Shown: positions 7,840 to 16,849, counted from the stretch's first letter. The stretch is DNA of 53,631 nucleotides from Bacteroidales bacterium (GCA_015654795.1 JAATGF010000129.1:1-53631), one strand, 5' to 3'. Program-made: numbers and translations. The notes: generated by a model not told the origin, from the sequence alone.

Positions 7840-9114
7840 TTACACTTCCATTACTGTGACATGATGAGTTGTTTTTGCATTATCAGTCAAAGTGATAAAT
7901 TTGGTAAGAAAAGCACCGATGAAATATAATATGGCAAGTATCCATGCTATCCCTTCATTACCGACCATGCCAATAAAAAGGACAACAATAGCCGGGCCAA
8001 CAAAAACCGGGAGTCCTGCCCCTAGGTTCAGGATGGCCATGGCAGCACCTTTCTCTTTTTTGACCAGGGAGGGAACGAGAGCTGACAAAGGGACATAACC
8101 GGCTAACAACGCGCCCCATAAAACACCTGCTGCCATAACAGCCCAGAAATTACTGCCAAATAGTTGTGGTGAGTAATAAAAAAGCAGTGTAGACAATCCG
8201 CAACCAACTCCGCCAAACCACATTACCGTATTCCGCCAGCCCATCGAATCGCCTACAAAACCAAAGATGAGGTTAAAAATAATATTACCTGTAAAGATGG
8301 TTCCCCAAATTTGCAACCATTCGGTGGTGGAAAAACCATGTGATGCCATATAGGTTGGGAGGAACACCGGGAAAGCAAACTGTGCAGTAGTGTTGATTAG
8401 TCGAACTATGCCACCCAACAATACCTTGGGCTCGTCACGCGCGATAGTCAGACCCCGCAAGAGTTCTGTAAGTTTTTCCTTCATACTGCCTCCCATCCCT
8501 TTTACGGTGTTGTCTTTTACCATGATCAGGGCAAAAAAAGCGCCTAATAGTACCCATATCAATGCGCTCCATAGCGTGGTTATATATCCTAGCCGGGTTA
8601 TGGACCAACTGGAGAAGAAGGCTCCAAGAACTACCAGACCTCCTGTAAAGACAAACCAAAACCAGCCCACAGCTCGGCCCAGGGATTCCTTCGGACTGCA
8701 ATAAGTAATCCAGACTAAAAAGGAGTAGGCAAACAAAGGATAGCCAAATCCGCGTAAGGCATAGGTTAAAAGCATTACGACCTGATGCAGGCTTGGTAAA
8801 GCGTAACCAACAAAACCAACTGTTCCCAAAAGATAGAGAATCAAACCTATCAGCATCGTCTTTTTAACACCAAAACCTTCAGCTAAAACTCCAGAAAACC
8901 AGGATGAGATAGCAATGGTGATACCATACACGGTGAAAAGGGTGGCCGACTGCTGCATGGACATGCCTCGTTCAACCAGGTAGGGACTAAGCCAGCCCTG
9001 CTCCATACCATCACCCATCATGAAAAGTAATATTCCCAAATACCCCCAGGTCAACGGACGTGGGATGCCTAACTTATTTGAAAAAACAGAGGTTCTTCCT
9101 GATGCATTTTTCAT
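7840..9114 (-). CDS. RbtT/DalT/CsbX-type MFS polyol transporter
   Basis: The 424-residue protein has about twelve membrane segments and the early motif M-G-D-G-M-E-Q-G-W-L-S-P-Y-L-V. That motif is characteristic of the DalT/RbtT/CsbX branch of the MFS, whose known members import ribitol and D-arabitol. Conserved charged turns follow (G-V-L-A-E-G-F-G-V-K-K between helices 2 and 3). It is the last gene of the minus-strand glycerophosphate operon, 123 bases after the HAD phosphatase. In this setting it probably takes up a polyol released from a phosphodiester or its dephosphorylated product. CsbX has also been linked to 2-oxoglutarate, so the substrate is not settled. Confidence 0.75.
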   Translation of the reverse strand: MKNASGRTSVFSNKLGIPRPLTWGYLGILLFMMGDGMEQGWLSPYLVERGMSMQQSATLFTVYGITIAISSWFSGVLAEGFGVKKTMLIGLILYLLGTVGFVGYALPSLHQVVMLLTYALRGFGYPLFAYSFLVWITYCSPKESLGRAVGWFWFVFTGGLVVLGAFFSSWSITRLGYITTLWSALIWVLLGAFFALIMVKDNTVKGMGGSMKEKLTELLRGLTIARDEPKVLLGGIVRLINTTAQFAFPVFLPTYMASHGFSTTEWLQIWGTIFTGNIIFNLIFGFVGDSMGWRNTVMWFGGVGCGLSTLLFYYSPQLFGSNFWAVMAAGVLWGALLAGYVPLSALVPSLVKKEKGAAMAILNLGAGLPVFVGPAIVVLFIGMVGNEGIAWILAILYFIGAFLTKFITLTDNAKTTHHVTVMEV

Positions 9115-9237
9115 AAATACATGTTTATATTGTTGTTAATATCTAATAAGTTAGTTAATTTTTATGCTTGAACTTTCCTTCACACCTTCAATTTTTACCC
9201 ATTTTTCGTTTTCCCGAAACTGAAACCAATGAATTTT

Positions 9238-10128
9238 TTATAATGTATTTTGATTTTTTCTTGCATCCGATAACATATTCCCAAATTGTTCTAAATCATC
9301 TGCGATAATATCAGGCTTAAAACTACTCGGTTGGGCAACCTCAATGGTTGTTTCCCCGGTTAAGACTAATACACCCAATGTTTTAGCTTTATGTGCCATC
9401 ATCAGATCAGTATAAATACGATCTCCAACCATCGCAATTTGAGATGGATGAAGATGATAACGCTGGAAGATTCCGTCCAGCATTCGTGGATCTGGCTTTC
9501 CTACTACTAGATCAGGGAGACGTCCGGTAGCATGTTCCAAGCATGAGCAAATGGATCCACAATCGACCAATATAACGGGGTCATCCGTTGGACAAACCTT
9601 ATCGGGATTTGTGGCGATATAAAGAATTTTTTTTGATATCCACCAGGCCGCTCTGCAAAGACGCGAATACACCAATGTTTTGTCAAACCCAACTACTATC
9701 GCGTCCGGTTTATCGTTGGCATCATCCCTGGTCGACTTAAACCCGGCGTCTTCAAATTCCTTGATCATGCTCGGAGTGCCAAGGATGAACAGCCGATTTA
9801 CTTCAGGATGATTCTTCCGCAAATAGTCAATTGTAGCTAGTGCTGATGTGTAAATTTCTTCATGTGTGGCAGAAATTCCCATTTTTTTAAGATGCATCAG
9901 GTAGTCATTGATGCTCTTTGAAGGATTGTTTGTCAGAAAAGAATATCCAATCCCAAGCTTTTTCAGATTTTTCAAAAATGAAATGGTAAATGGGAATAAA
10001 GTATTGCCATTATAAATTGTACCATCCATGTCTAGAACTACATGTTTTATTTCACGTAAGCGATCGTATAGTTCATTTGCAGAGTCCAACTCTATTTGAG
10101 AAGTATATTTATTTATCAAAGTAATCAT
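9238..10128 (-). CDS. HAD-IIA phosphatase (NagD/AraL-like)
   Basis: The 296-residue cytoplasmic protein carries all HAD motifs: D33-M-D35-G-T (nucleophile and acid), S-F-L-T-N-N-P-S (motif II), G-K-P-D-P-R-M-L-D (motif III lysine) and M-V-G-D-R-I-Y-T-D (motif IV). The insertion between motifs II and III fits the class IIA cap. Family members dephosphorylate small sugar or glycerol phosphates. The start is separated by two bases from the end of the GlpT-type gene, so the two are surely co-transcribed. In Bacillus subtilis the HAD-IIA protein AraL is encoded next to AraM, and a related pair occurs here. A glycerophosphate or polyol phosphate substrate is likely but not shown. Confidence 0.8.
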   Translation of the reverse strand: MITLINKYTSQIELDSANELYDRLREIKHVVLDMDGTIYNGNTLFPFTISFLKNLKKLGIGYSFLTNNPSKSINDYLMHLKKMGISATHEEIYTSALATIDYLRKNHPEVNRLFILGTPSMIKEFEDAGFKSTRDDANDKPDAIVVGFDKTLVYSRLCRAAWWISKKILYIATNPDKVCPTDDPVILVDCGSICSCLEHATGRLPDLVVGKPDPRMLDGIFQRYHLHPSQIAMVGDRIYTDLMMAHKAKTLGVLVLTGETTIEVAQPSSFKPDIIADDLEQFGNMLSDARKNQNTL

Positions 10129-10130
10129 AG

Positions 10131-11444
10131 TTATATTGTTTTATTTAATCCATATCCATCAGCTTTGGCAGACCAAGCTAGAAGGAAGGTAACCGTACCA
10201 GTAATCCCAACACCGATAAGCACTCCAAAAGCATAATTCCAACCAAAATGACTGACTAAATATCCTAATCCCCATCCTGAAACTAATGTACTTGCATATC
10301 CAAAAAGGCCTGTGAATCCAACGGCTGTTGCCGCGGCACGTTTAGTTGCAAGATTAGCAGCAGCAATTCCAATCAATGCTTGAGGACCATATATACTGAA
10401 TCCGGCGGCTATCAGTATTAAAGTAGATATCCACATTGGAGGAGCTGCTAAACGCCAGAACAAAAAGATGAAAAAGGTAGCTAGTGCCATAAAAATAACA
10501 CAGACACGAGGTGAACGCCCTCCAAAGAATTTGTCAGTAGCCCAACCGGCTGTAAGCATACCGATGATACCAGATATCTCGAATGCTGCTACCATCCAAC
10601 CTGCATTCTGGACGGAAAAACCTTTCCATTCACTTAAAAGTGTTGGGCCCCAGTCCAGAACGGCATAACGTATGGTGTAAACAAAAAAGTTTGCAATCGC
10701 AAGCACCCAGATATATGGATTCATAAAAACCTGTTTACGTACAAATTGCTTAAACTCTTTCGGTGTATCTTTATGCTCGGCTTCTTCCTGCGAAACTCCT
10801 GCCGGTCGAATTTCTGGCAAACCTACCGATGCCGGAATATCACGAAGGGAAATCCAAAGGAAAACGGCACCCGCCAATGCTACTGCTGATGGCAGAAAAA
10901 AGCACCATCTCCAGCCTAAAGTAACTACATAGCCGCAAAATATAACCACAAGACCTGCCCCGATAGAATGGGATGTATTCCATATGGACATTTTTGTCGC
11001 TAGTTCATTAGGTGGAATCCAATGTGTCAACAAACGGGCACAAGGGGGAAATCCCATACCCTGAAACCATCCATTTAACATCCATACGATGCCAAATACA
11101 AGTACAGCCGAAGTAAAACCAAAAACGATATTGCAGGCTGCCGAAAGCACCAGTCCAATAACCATGAAATAGCGGGCGTTTACACGGTCACCAATAAATC
11201 CGTTAGCAAACTTTGAAACACCATAAATCAGTCCATGCAATGTAAGGAAAAGGCCTAACTCTGTCTTTGTTATTCCAAGGTCCAACTGCATTGCCGGCAT
11301 TGCTATACTTAAATTCTTTCGAACGAAATAGAACATGGCGTATCCGATCATGCTGGTTATTATTGTACGGGTCTGCCAATATTTGAATTTTTTGGCAACA
11401 TCCGGATCCATTACAGTCAATGTATTATTTATGTTGTCGCTCAT
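10131..11444 (-). CDS. glpT: GlpT-type organophosphate:phosphate antiporter
   Basis: The 437-residue membrane protein belongs to the OPA branch of the MFS. Two arginines known to bind substrate phosphate in E. coli GlpT have clear counterparts. R42 lies in F-Y-F-V-R-K-N. R259 lies in A-I-A-N-F-F-V-Y-T-I-R-Y, followed by L-D-W-G-P, close to the E. coli sequence around Arg269. The family block N-G-W-F-Q-G-M-G-F-P-P-C-A-R-L-L is also present. It should import glycerol phosphate in exchange for phosphate. Neighbours that make and oxidise glycerol phosphate support this; related hexose-phosphate or phosphoglycerate carriers share these motifs and cannot be fully excluded. Confidence 0.85.
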   Translation of the reverse strand: MSDNINNTLTVMDPDVAKKFKYWQTRTIITSMIGYAMFYFVRKNLSIAMPAMQLDLGITKTELGLFLTLHGLIYGVSKFANGFIGDRVNARYFMVIGLVLSAACNIVFGFTSAVLVFGIVWMLNGWFQGMGFPPCARLLTHWIPPNELATKMSIWNTSHSIGAGLVVIFCGYVVTLGWRWCFFLPSAVALAGAVFLWISLRDIPASVGLPEIRPAGVSQEEAEHKDTPKEFKQFVRKQVFMNPYIWVLAIANFFVYTIRYAVLDWGPTLLSEWKGFSVQNAGWMVAAFEISGIIGMLTAGWATDKFFGGRSPRVCVIFMALATFFIFLFWRLAAPPMWISTLILIAAGFSIYGPQALIGIAAANLATKRAAATAVGFTGLFGYASTLVSGWGLGYLVSHFGWNYAFGVLIGVGITGTVTFLLAWSAKADGYGLNKTI

Positions 11445-11489
11445 GATATTACAAATAACGGGAAGGTATAGATTTTTAGTGTGAATAGA

Positions 11490-12836
11490 TTAATTGTTGT
11501 TTTTAATCTCCCAGATGCCCCCACGCGAAAATAATTCATCCAACCATTTATTTAAGTATCCGGTGCGTACGGCAAGATCGAGTACAGTATACCTGCGACG
11601 AATAAATAAGGCACGAATAAATGCTTCACGCAATTGAGTACGTGTCATGCCGATGTCTTCCGGTTCTGTAGGAGCTCCTACCAATTGTAAGCGTTCTTTT
11701 GCCTCTTTGTAAGGAATAATTTGCTGTGACAAGCGAGTGCGAATCATAGACCAATTATCCTTAAGTCGTTTTAATTCAATGGCTAGTCCTTCCCTGAAAA
11801 TATATTTTGCCCTTGTTTCTTGCACGCCAATTGTCGGGAAATCAGTTCCGGCAAACAATTGTAAAGCCAGAGCATCAGATTCTTCAGGAGATGGCCATGA
11901 CTGGCAACAGGTCTCAATGTCCAATTTATCAAAAGGTGTTTCTAAGACCTGTTCATATAAAGCAGTGATAGCCAGTGTACCTAAACTAACCTGGAAGCCA
12001 TGGGAAATATGCTCTCCATGATTTAAAAAATGTTCCATGTTCCAAAGATGGCTAAACTGGTGCTCAGCCCCGGATGCCGGGCGGCTTGATTTAGCCCATT
12101 GCATCGCAAAACCTCCCAACATCAAACCTTCAATCAGTTTAGAAACGGCATCCATATTTCCCGAAGCTATTCCTTGAGGATCAGATAATGTGTCATGTAA
12201 GCCATCCTGAACAATGGACCATCCCTGATTGTCGATTGCTTCTACCCCCATTGCGTCTGCAAGAATCCAATCAGCTCCTGCGGTTATTTTCGCGAATAAA
12301 TCGCCAAAGCCTGCAGCTGTCATTATTTTCGGAGCTTTGCAGATGATGTCCAGATCTGCCAGACAAGCTTGCGGAGCCGGACAATTGAACGTTTGTTTTG
12401 CACCATTTGCAGTAATTGATGCACCGAAAGCCGTATAGCCGTCCATTGAAGCAGCAGTTGCAACGCACATATAACGTCTTCCCATAAGATGAGATGAAAG
12501 TTTAGTCAGGTCATTAATTGTGCCGGAACCAACCGCTACAGGGATCGCATCATGTGTTTTCAGCGCAGCGGTTAACTGATCAATGTATGAATATTCCGCA
12601 TACAATTCCTGGTCAAAAAATATGAATGGTTCTTCCTGTTCAATGCCTGCTGCTTTTAATTCTTCATAAACTGCTTTTCCAGCCACCTTATATGTAGTTT
12701 TATCCGCAACTACAATGGCTCTTTTACCAGGAAACTGTTCCCTAAAAAGTTCCGGAACCTGATTCAGAATTCCCTTTCCAATTCGAAGCGCATTCGTTTC
12801 ACTTGCTGCTTCCAACGCTTTTTCTATTTTTGACAT
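11490..12836 (-). CDS. araM: sn-glycerol-1-phosphate dehydrogenase (AraM/EgsA family)
   Basis: The 448-residue protein is an iron-alcohol-dehydrogenase-fold enzyme of the glycerol-1-phosphate dehydrogenase type. It has the nucleotide loop V-G-S-G-T-I-N-D, the substrate region S-M-D-G-Y-T-A, the metal-site region A-A-G-F-G-D-L-F-A-K-I-T, and the histidine blocks S-R-P-A-S-G-A-E-H-Q-F-S-H and I-S-H-G-F. B. subtilis AraM has the same order. These enzymes interconvert glycerol-1-phosphate and dihydroxyacetone phosphate with NAD(P). Its presence in one operon with a glycerol-3-phosphate dehydrogenase suggests that both glycerophosphate enantiomers are used. The C-terminal extension makes it longer than AraM (about 394 residues). 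Spacing of 45 bases to glpT supports co-transcription. Confidence 0.85.
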   Translation of the reverse strand: MSKIEKALEAASETNALRIGKGILNQVPELFREQFPGKRAIVVADKTTYKVAGKAVYEELKAAGIEQEEPFIFFDQELYAEYSYIDQLTAALKTHDAIPVAVGSGTINDLTKLSSHLMGRRYMCVATAASMDGYTAFGASITANGAKQTFNCPAPQACLADLDIICKAPKIMTAAGFGDLFAKITAGADWILADAMGVEAIDNQGWSIVQDGLHDTLSDPQGIASGNMDAVSKLIEGLMLGGFAMQWAKSSRPASGAEHQFSHLWNMEHFLNHGEHISHGFQVSLGTLAITALYEQVLETPFDKLDIETCCQSWPSPEESDALALQLFAGTDFPTIGVQETRAKYIFREGLAIELKRLKDNWSMIRTRLSQQIIPYKEAKERLQLVGAPTEPEDIGMTRTQLREAFIRALFIRRRYTVLDLAVRTGYLNKWLDELFSRGGIWEIKNNN

Positions 12837-12903
12837 TTTCTTATTTAAGTTAACAGTAATTGATTATTAAAGATGCTCCTTCACATTAATGAATGGTGGG
12901 TAA

Positions 12904-13833
12904 TCAAAGTGAGTGCAATACGGTCTCAATTTCAGTGGGAATATCGGATTCAATAATATCTGGTCCCTTTTTTATTTCGTCGATATAAGCCTTTCGACGT
13001 TCCTCTGAAGTTTTTAATTGATCATGAGTAGGAGCAACAGAGATCATGCATCTTACTCCTTTTGTGTGCAGCGAATCAACAATCTTTCTATTCTCTGAGT
13101 TGATTGTAGGTCCGACATAAGCGATCATATTTTCCCAAGGTACTCCACATTTAGCCAATTCTTCATATTCTTTCTCAGTACGGGAAAAGACAGATAGCAT
13201 AACAGAAGGAATACGGTCGTAATAGTACCTGGCCTGAATGCCGGTATGAACGGTCAACATCACATGATTTTCTGCGTGAAGTTTCTTTATCAGCGCGGCA
13301 ATCATTTCCATTGGGACATCTTTTTTATCGAGGTTAACAACCGTCTTTCCTTTACTCCATTTAATGACATCTTTAAGGGTTGGGATAGAATAAGATGTAA
13401 TATTCCCATCCCTGTCTTTCAGGCGAAAAGATTGAAGTTGCTTCCAGGTGTAGTCCGACAAAAGGCCTTTCCCAGTTGTAGTTCTGTCCAAAGTTGCGTC
13501 GTGCATAAGTACGATCACGCTGTCTTTTGTAAGTCTCGGGTCAACTTCAAAAAATGCAGGTAACTGATTTAGAACATTTTGAAATCCTTCCACACTGTTT
13601 TCTGGATAACCTTTTTCCCTTCCACCCCGATGCCCGCTGATTAGAACAGAACCATCACCTGTATACTTAAAATAGTCTTGCGGTTTTCCATATTTCAAAA
13701 TCTCCAATGAAGGGTTTTTAAATATCTGTGCGGTGACGACATCGCTGGTTATAGAGCAGATTACAAAAAGCAAACTGATTACAACTGTTTTAAAAAGTAT
13801 TTCCTTTCGTTTCATGATACTATTTAATTGCAT
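12904..13833 (-). CDS. Secreted glycerophosphodiester phosphodiesterase (GDPD)
   Basis: A signal peptide (K-T-V-V-I-S-L-L-F-V-I-C-S-I, then V-V-T-A) precedes a GDPD TIM barrel. The catalytic set is visible: I-S-G-H-R-G-G-R-E-K-G-Y-P-E-N-S, then F-E-V-D-P-R, then V-L-M-H-D-A-T. GDPDs cleave glycerophosphodiesters to glycerol phosphate and an alcohol. The protein is about 309 residues; a start at 13815 (M-K-R-K-E) would also give a good signal peptide. Exported activity together with the downstream GlpT-type carrier gives a release-and-import path. It lies second in the operon after the glycerol-3-phosphate dehydrogenase. Stereospecificity, as known for GlpQ on lipoteichoic versus wall teichoic acid, cannot be read from sequence. 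Confidence 0.85.
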   Translation of the reverse strand: MQLNSIMKRKEILFKTVVISLLFVICSITSDVVTAQIFKNPSLEILKYGKPQDYFKYTGDGSVLISGHRGGREKGYPENSVEGFQNVLNQLPAFFEVDPRLTKDSVIVLMHDATLDRTTTGKGLLSDYTWKQLQSFRLKDRDGNITSYSIPTLKDVIKWSKGKTVVNLDKKDVPMEMIAALIKKLHAENHVMLTVHTGIQARYYYDRIPSVMLSVFSRTEKEYEELAKCGVPWENMIAYVGPTINSENRKIVDSLHTKGVRCMISVAPTHDQLKTSEERRKAYIDEIKKGPDIIESDIPTEIETVLHSL

Positions 13834-13935
13834 TTAGTAAGTCCACAGTGACCAGACGATCATTGTTTGAAATCAGATTAGCAAAAGAAACGCTTTATTT
13901 TTGTTTCTACTGGGTTATTATTAAAAAAAGAAAAA

Positions 13936-15507
13936 TTACACTTGCAGAATATATCCCTTTGCTAATTCAGTAAATTCCTTTATTTGACTTTTTACCCAAT
14001 CATTGTCTTTTTTCATCTCCTTCGCCATAATTGCAGCAACTTTTGGAGCTATTTCAATTGCTGCCCGTGCGTCTAAAAAGAGCAATCTGACCCGCCTTGC
14101 AAGGACATCTTCAATAGTTTGAGCCATTTCTTCTCTTACTGCCCAGATAACATGAGCTACTGTAAAAGTGAAATTTTTAAGAAGTAATTCGGAATATTGG
14201 ATGTCTTCTTTTTTCATTATATTGATTTTTGAGATATCACTTCCATAAACATAATCCCATTTACTCATGTCAACATCCTCCGAATAACCATGCACCTTGA
14301 GATTTTTTGTCACACAAGGTTTAATTGCAAGTCCGGCAATTTGAATTGATTGATTGATAGCGTCTTCTGCCATTTCCCGGTAGGTGGTCCACTTTCCACC
14401 AGTAATAGTAAGTAATCCTGATTTAGACTTGTATATTTTATAATTTCTCGAAATTTCCTTCGTTTTTTTTGGGTCCCTGGAGTTAGGGGCTGCCAATGGG
14501 CGTAAACCTGCAAATACTGAAAGCACGTCTGCCCGTGTTGGTTTTAGTTCAAGATATTGGCCGGCCTGATCTAAAATAAAATTTATTTCTTCCTCAAGCG
14601 CATGTGGTTCTAATACTGATTCATTTAACGGAGTATCTGTTGTGCCTAATACAACCTTATCATGCCATGGCACACCAAACAAGACGCGACCATCCTTTGT
14701 CTTGGGTATCATCAGGGCAGAATTTCCACCCAGGAATTTGCTGTCTACAACCAGGTGCACTCCCTGACTCGGGCGAACTTTCTTTTTTGCCTGAGGAGCA
14801 TCCATTCCCATGATGTCATCCACAAATACCCCTGTTGCATTTACAATTACCCTGGATCTAAAGGTGTATTGTTCACCAGTAAGCTGATTTAAGGCTATTA
14901 CGCCGGAAAGTTTGCCGGCATTATCTTTTACCAGCTTTTCCACCTTAATGTAGTTAAGACATATAGCACCGTAATCCACTCCGGTTTGAGCGAGCGTAAC
15001 GGCCATTCGTGCATCGTCAAATTGCCCATCATGATATACGACTCCACCTTTAAGACCGGATTGTTTTAATCCCGGAATTTCCTTTTTAACTGTTCTTTTC
15101 AATAGTGGTAAAGAGAGGCCAAGTCCCCATCTTCCAGCCAAAATATCATAAATAGTTAAGCCTATCGTATAAAATGTTTGTTCCCACCAACGGTAATTTC
15201 CAATTATAAAGCGCATATTTTTAACCAGGTGAGGGGCATTTTTTTGCATACGACCACGCTCGTGTAAAGCACCTATTACCATTTGAATATCACCCTGAGC
15301 CAAATAACGAACGCCCCCATGCACTAATTTTGTGCTGCGGCTTGATGTAGCTTGTGCAAAATCATTTTGTTCAAGCAACACTACTTTATAACCGCGGGAA
15401 GCAGCATCTACTGCAGCACCTAATCCTGTAGCTCCGCCACCAATGATTAAAATATCGCAGTTGTAATTCTGTTCACAAATTTCTTTCAATAGAGCAATTC
15501 GTTTCAT
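13936..15507 (-). CDS. glpD: FAD-dependent glycerol-3-phosphate dehydrogenase
   Basis: The protein (523 residues from 15507) has the FAD-binding motif D-I-L-I-I-G-G-G-A-T-G-L-G followed by S-S-R-S-T-K-L-V-H-G-G-V-R-Y-L, the signature of GlpD/GlpA. C-terminal blocks T-I-T-G-G-K-W-T-T-Y-R-E-M-A and the DAO_C-like helical end are also typical. It oxidises glycerol-3-phosphate to dihydroxyacetone phosphate, delivering electrons to quinone. The start at 15507 (M-K-R-I-A-L) is chosen over 15585 because the extra 26 residues overlap the likely promoter region. It is the first gene of the minus-strand operon and diverges from the DeoR/GlpR-type regulator. Confidence 0.9.
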   Translation of the reverse strand: MKRIALLKEICEQNYNCDILIIGGGATGLGAAVDAASRGYKVVLLEQNDFAQATSSRSTKLVHGGVRYLAQGDIQMVIGALHERGRMQKNAPHLVKNMRFIIGNYRWWEQTFYTIGLTIYDILAGRWGLGLSLPLLKRTVKKEIPGLKQSGLKGGVVYHDGQFDDARMAVTLAQTGVDYGAICLNYIKVEKLVKDNAGKLSGVIALNQLTGEQYTFRSRVIVNATGVFVDDIMGMDAPQAKKKVRPSQGVHLVVDSKFLGGNSALMIPKTKDGRVLFGVPWHDKVVLGTTDTPLNESVLEPHALEEEINFILDQAGQYLELKPTRADVLSVFAGLRPLAAPNSRDPKKTKEISRNYKIYKSKSGLLTITGGKWTTYREMAEDAINQSIQIAGLAIKPCVTKNLKVHGYSEDVDMSKWDYVYGSDISKINIMKKEDIQYSELLLKNFTFTVAHVIWAVREEMAQTIEDVLARRVRLLFLDARAAIEIAPKVAAIMAKEMKKDNDWVKSQIKEFTELAKGYILQV

Positions 15508-15541
15508 GTCTTTTATATTTTTTGTTGGTTGATTCACTTTG

Positions 15542-15549
15542 CAAATATA
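15542..15549 (-). promoter_or_regulatory. Possible -7 element of the glp operon promoter
   Basis: Read on the minus strand, TATATTTG fits the Bacteroidota -7 consensus TAnnTTTG. It would place transcription start about 25-30 bases upstream of the glycerol-3-phosphate dehydrogenase start at 15507. No clear TTTG -33 box is found at the usual spacing, so support is modest. Confidence 0.35.
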
Positions 15550-15576
15550 TACAATATGAATTAATAAAGATAGTTT

Positions 15577-15605
15577 ACGAAACATTAAAAAAATAATTCT
15601 TTCGT
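15577..15605. promoter_or_regulatory. Candidate DeoR/GlpR-type operator
   Basis: ACGAAA at 15577-15582 and TTTCGT at 15600-15605 form an inverted pair between the two divergent start regions. A TTTCGTTTT-like element is common in operators of DeoR-family sugar regulators. It sits upstream of the -33 box of the regulator gene, so binding could control both directions. Inference from position and pattern only. Confidence 0.3.
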
Positions 15606-15639
15606 TTTAGCGATATTTTAAAATAAAAAACACTTTTCT

Positions 15640-15670
15640 TTTGTTTGCTTTGATAAATTTTTTATCTTTG
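15640..15670 (+). promoter_or_regulatory. Bacteroidota-type promoter of the DeoR/GlpR regulator
   Basis: TTTG at 15640-15643 and TATCTTTG at 15663-15670 are 19 bases apart, a good match to the Bacteroidota primary sigma consensus TTTG/TAnnTTTG. Transcription would begin about 6-8 bases downstream, leaving a leader of roughly 20 bases before the ATG at 15696. Confidence 0.65.
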
Positions 15671-15695
15671 CCCGATCACGATAAAAATAAAACCA

Positions 15696-16460
15696 ATGAT
15701 TAGTATAGCGGAGCGACACAAATTTATTCTTGAATCCCTAAAGAATGATGGGTTCATTAAAGTAATTGATATGGTTAAATCGTTGGATGTGACGGCTGTA
15801 ACCATTCGAAAAGATCTTAAGTATCTAGAGGAAAAGAAGTTATTATACAGAACTCATGGTAGTGCCAGTCCGATTAACCCAATTGCTCCCGAACTGAATG
15901 TGATTGATAAAGAAAAGATGAAAAAGGGGGAAAAGGAAAGAATCGCAATGGCAGCATGTAGTCTAATCGAAGAAAACGATTCGATTATTATCGCTTCAGG
16001 TTCGACTGTATATACTTTTGCTGAAAATATAAAACCAATTAAGCATTTGACTGTCGTGACAGCTTCACTCAAAGTTTCAATTTTGTTGAACCAGTACGAT
16101 AATATTGATGTTCTTCAATTAGGAGGAACAGTAAGAAAAAATTCGGTATCTGTTATTGGTGACTATACAAACCGGTTTTTTGAAGAAATTACCTGCTCTA
16201 AACTTTTTTTGGGAGTTGATGGCATTGATCCTGACTCGGGAATCACAAATTCAAACATTGAAGAAGCGCAACTCAATAAACGAATGATGAAAGCTTCATT
16301 AAAAACAATTCTTTTGGCTGATTCTTCTAAATTTGGAAGAAGAGGCTTTGGAAAGATCTGTAATCTTGATCAGGTTGATGTGATCATTACGGATTCCGGT
16401 ATTTCTGAATCTATGGTCACAAAGATTGAGGAAACTGGCATAGAACTAATAATCGTATAA
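15696..16460 (+). CDS. DeoR/GlpR-family transcriptional regulator
   Basis: The 254-residue protein has an N-terminal DeoR HTH (R-H-K-F-I-L-E-S-L-K, then V-T-A-V-T-I-R-K-D-L-K-Y-L-E, then Y-R-T-H-G). It also has a DeoR C-terminal sensor domain with I-I-A-S-G-S-T-V-Y, L-F-L-G-V-D-G-I and L-L-A-D-S-S-K-F-G. Members sense phosphorylated sugars or glycerol-3-phosphate and usually repress. Its divergent position to the glycerol-3-phosphate dehydrogenase strongly suggests control of that operon, and it may also control the plus-strand Sus genes downstream. The name GlpR is not asserted because DeoR proteins for other sugar phosphates look alike. Confidence 0.85.
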   Translation: MISIAERHKFILESLKNDGFIKVIDMVKSLDVTAVTIRKDLKYLEEKKLLYRTHGSASPINPIAPELNVIDKEKMKKGEKERIAMAACSLIEENDSIIIASGSTVYTFAENIKPIKHLTVVTASLKVSILLNQYDNIDVLQLGGTVRKNSVSVIGDYTNRFFEEITCSKLFLGVDGIDPDSGITNSNIEEAQLNKRMMKASLKTILLADSSKFGRRGFGKICNLDQVDVIITDSGISESMVTKIEETGIELIIV

Positions 16461-16849
16461 ATATATTATTACGACTATTCCCATAAATGGTATTTTAAAT
16501 CAAAACACCGATCAGCAGAAAAACCAGATAGTGGTATAACCGGTTCGAATAAATGCAAAAACAACTCGTCATGTCTCCCACAACAGAAGCGCATATTCTT
16601 AAACCTATATTTGACTTAATATTTTATTGTTATATCTTATTAAATGTGTGAATCACTAAATAATACAAGAATGAACACAGGAACGTGTTTAATCATATCG
16701 TTTTTTTTATGAAACAAATTTGTAACAATTAAACATCAATTTTGTTCGCAGAGATAATCATAGTCATTTAAAATATTCAACGGGAAAACCTTAACCCACA
16801 AAACGAGGTATTAGTAATCATTTCAGTATTTATTAATTAAACTAAAATT
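16461..16849. other. Leader and likely promoter region of the first susC-like gene
   Basis: No gene is supported in these 389 bases. A short inverted element, AACAC at 16674-16678 and GTGTT at 16685-16689, and an AT-rich leader precede the SusC start. A possible TTTG (16719-16722) is followed by CAATTTTG (16737-16744), but the spacing is too short for the Bacteroidota consensus, so no promoter is called. Confidence 0.4.

Noticed and set aside
16719-16744. Promoter TTTG/CAATTTTG upstream of the first susC
   Set aside because: The spacing of 14 bases is too short and the -7 box deviates at its first base.
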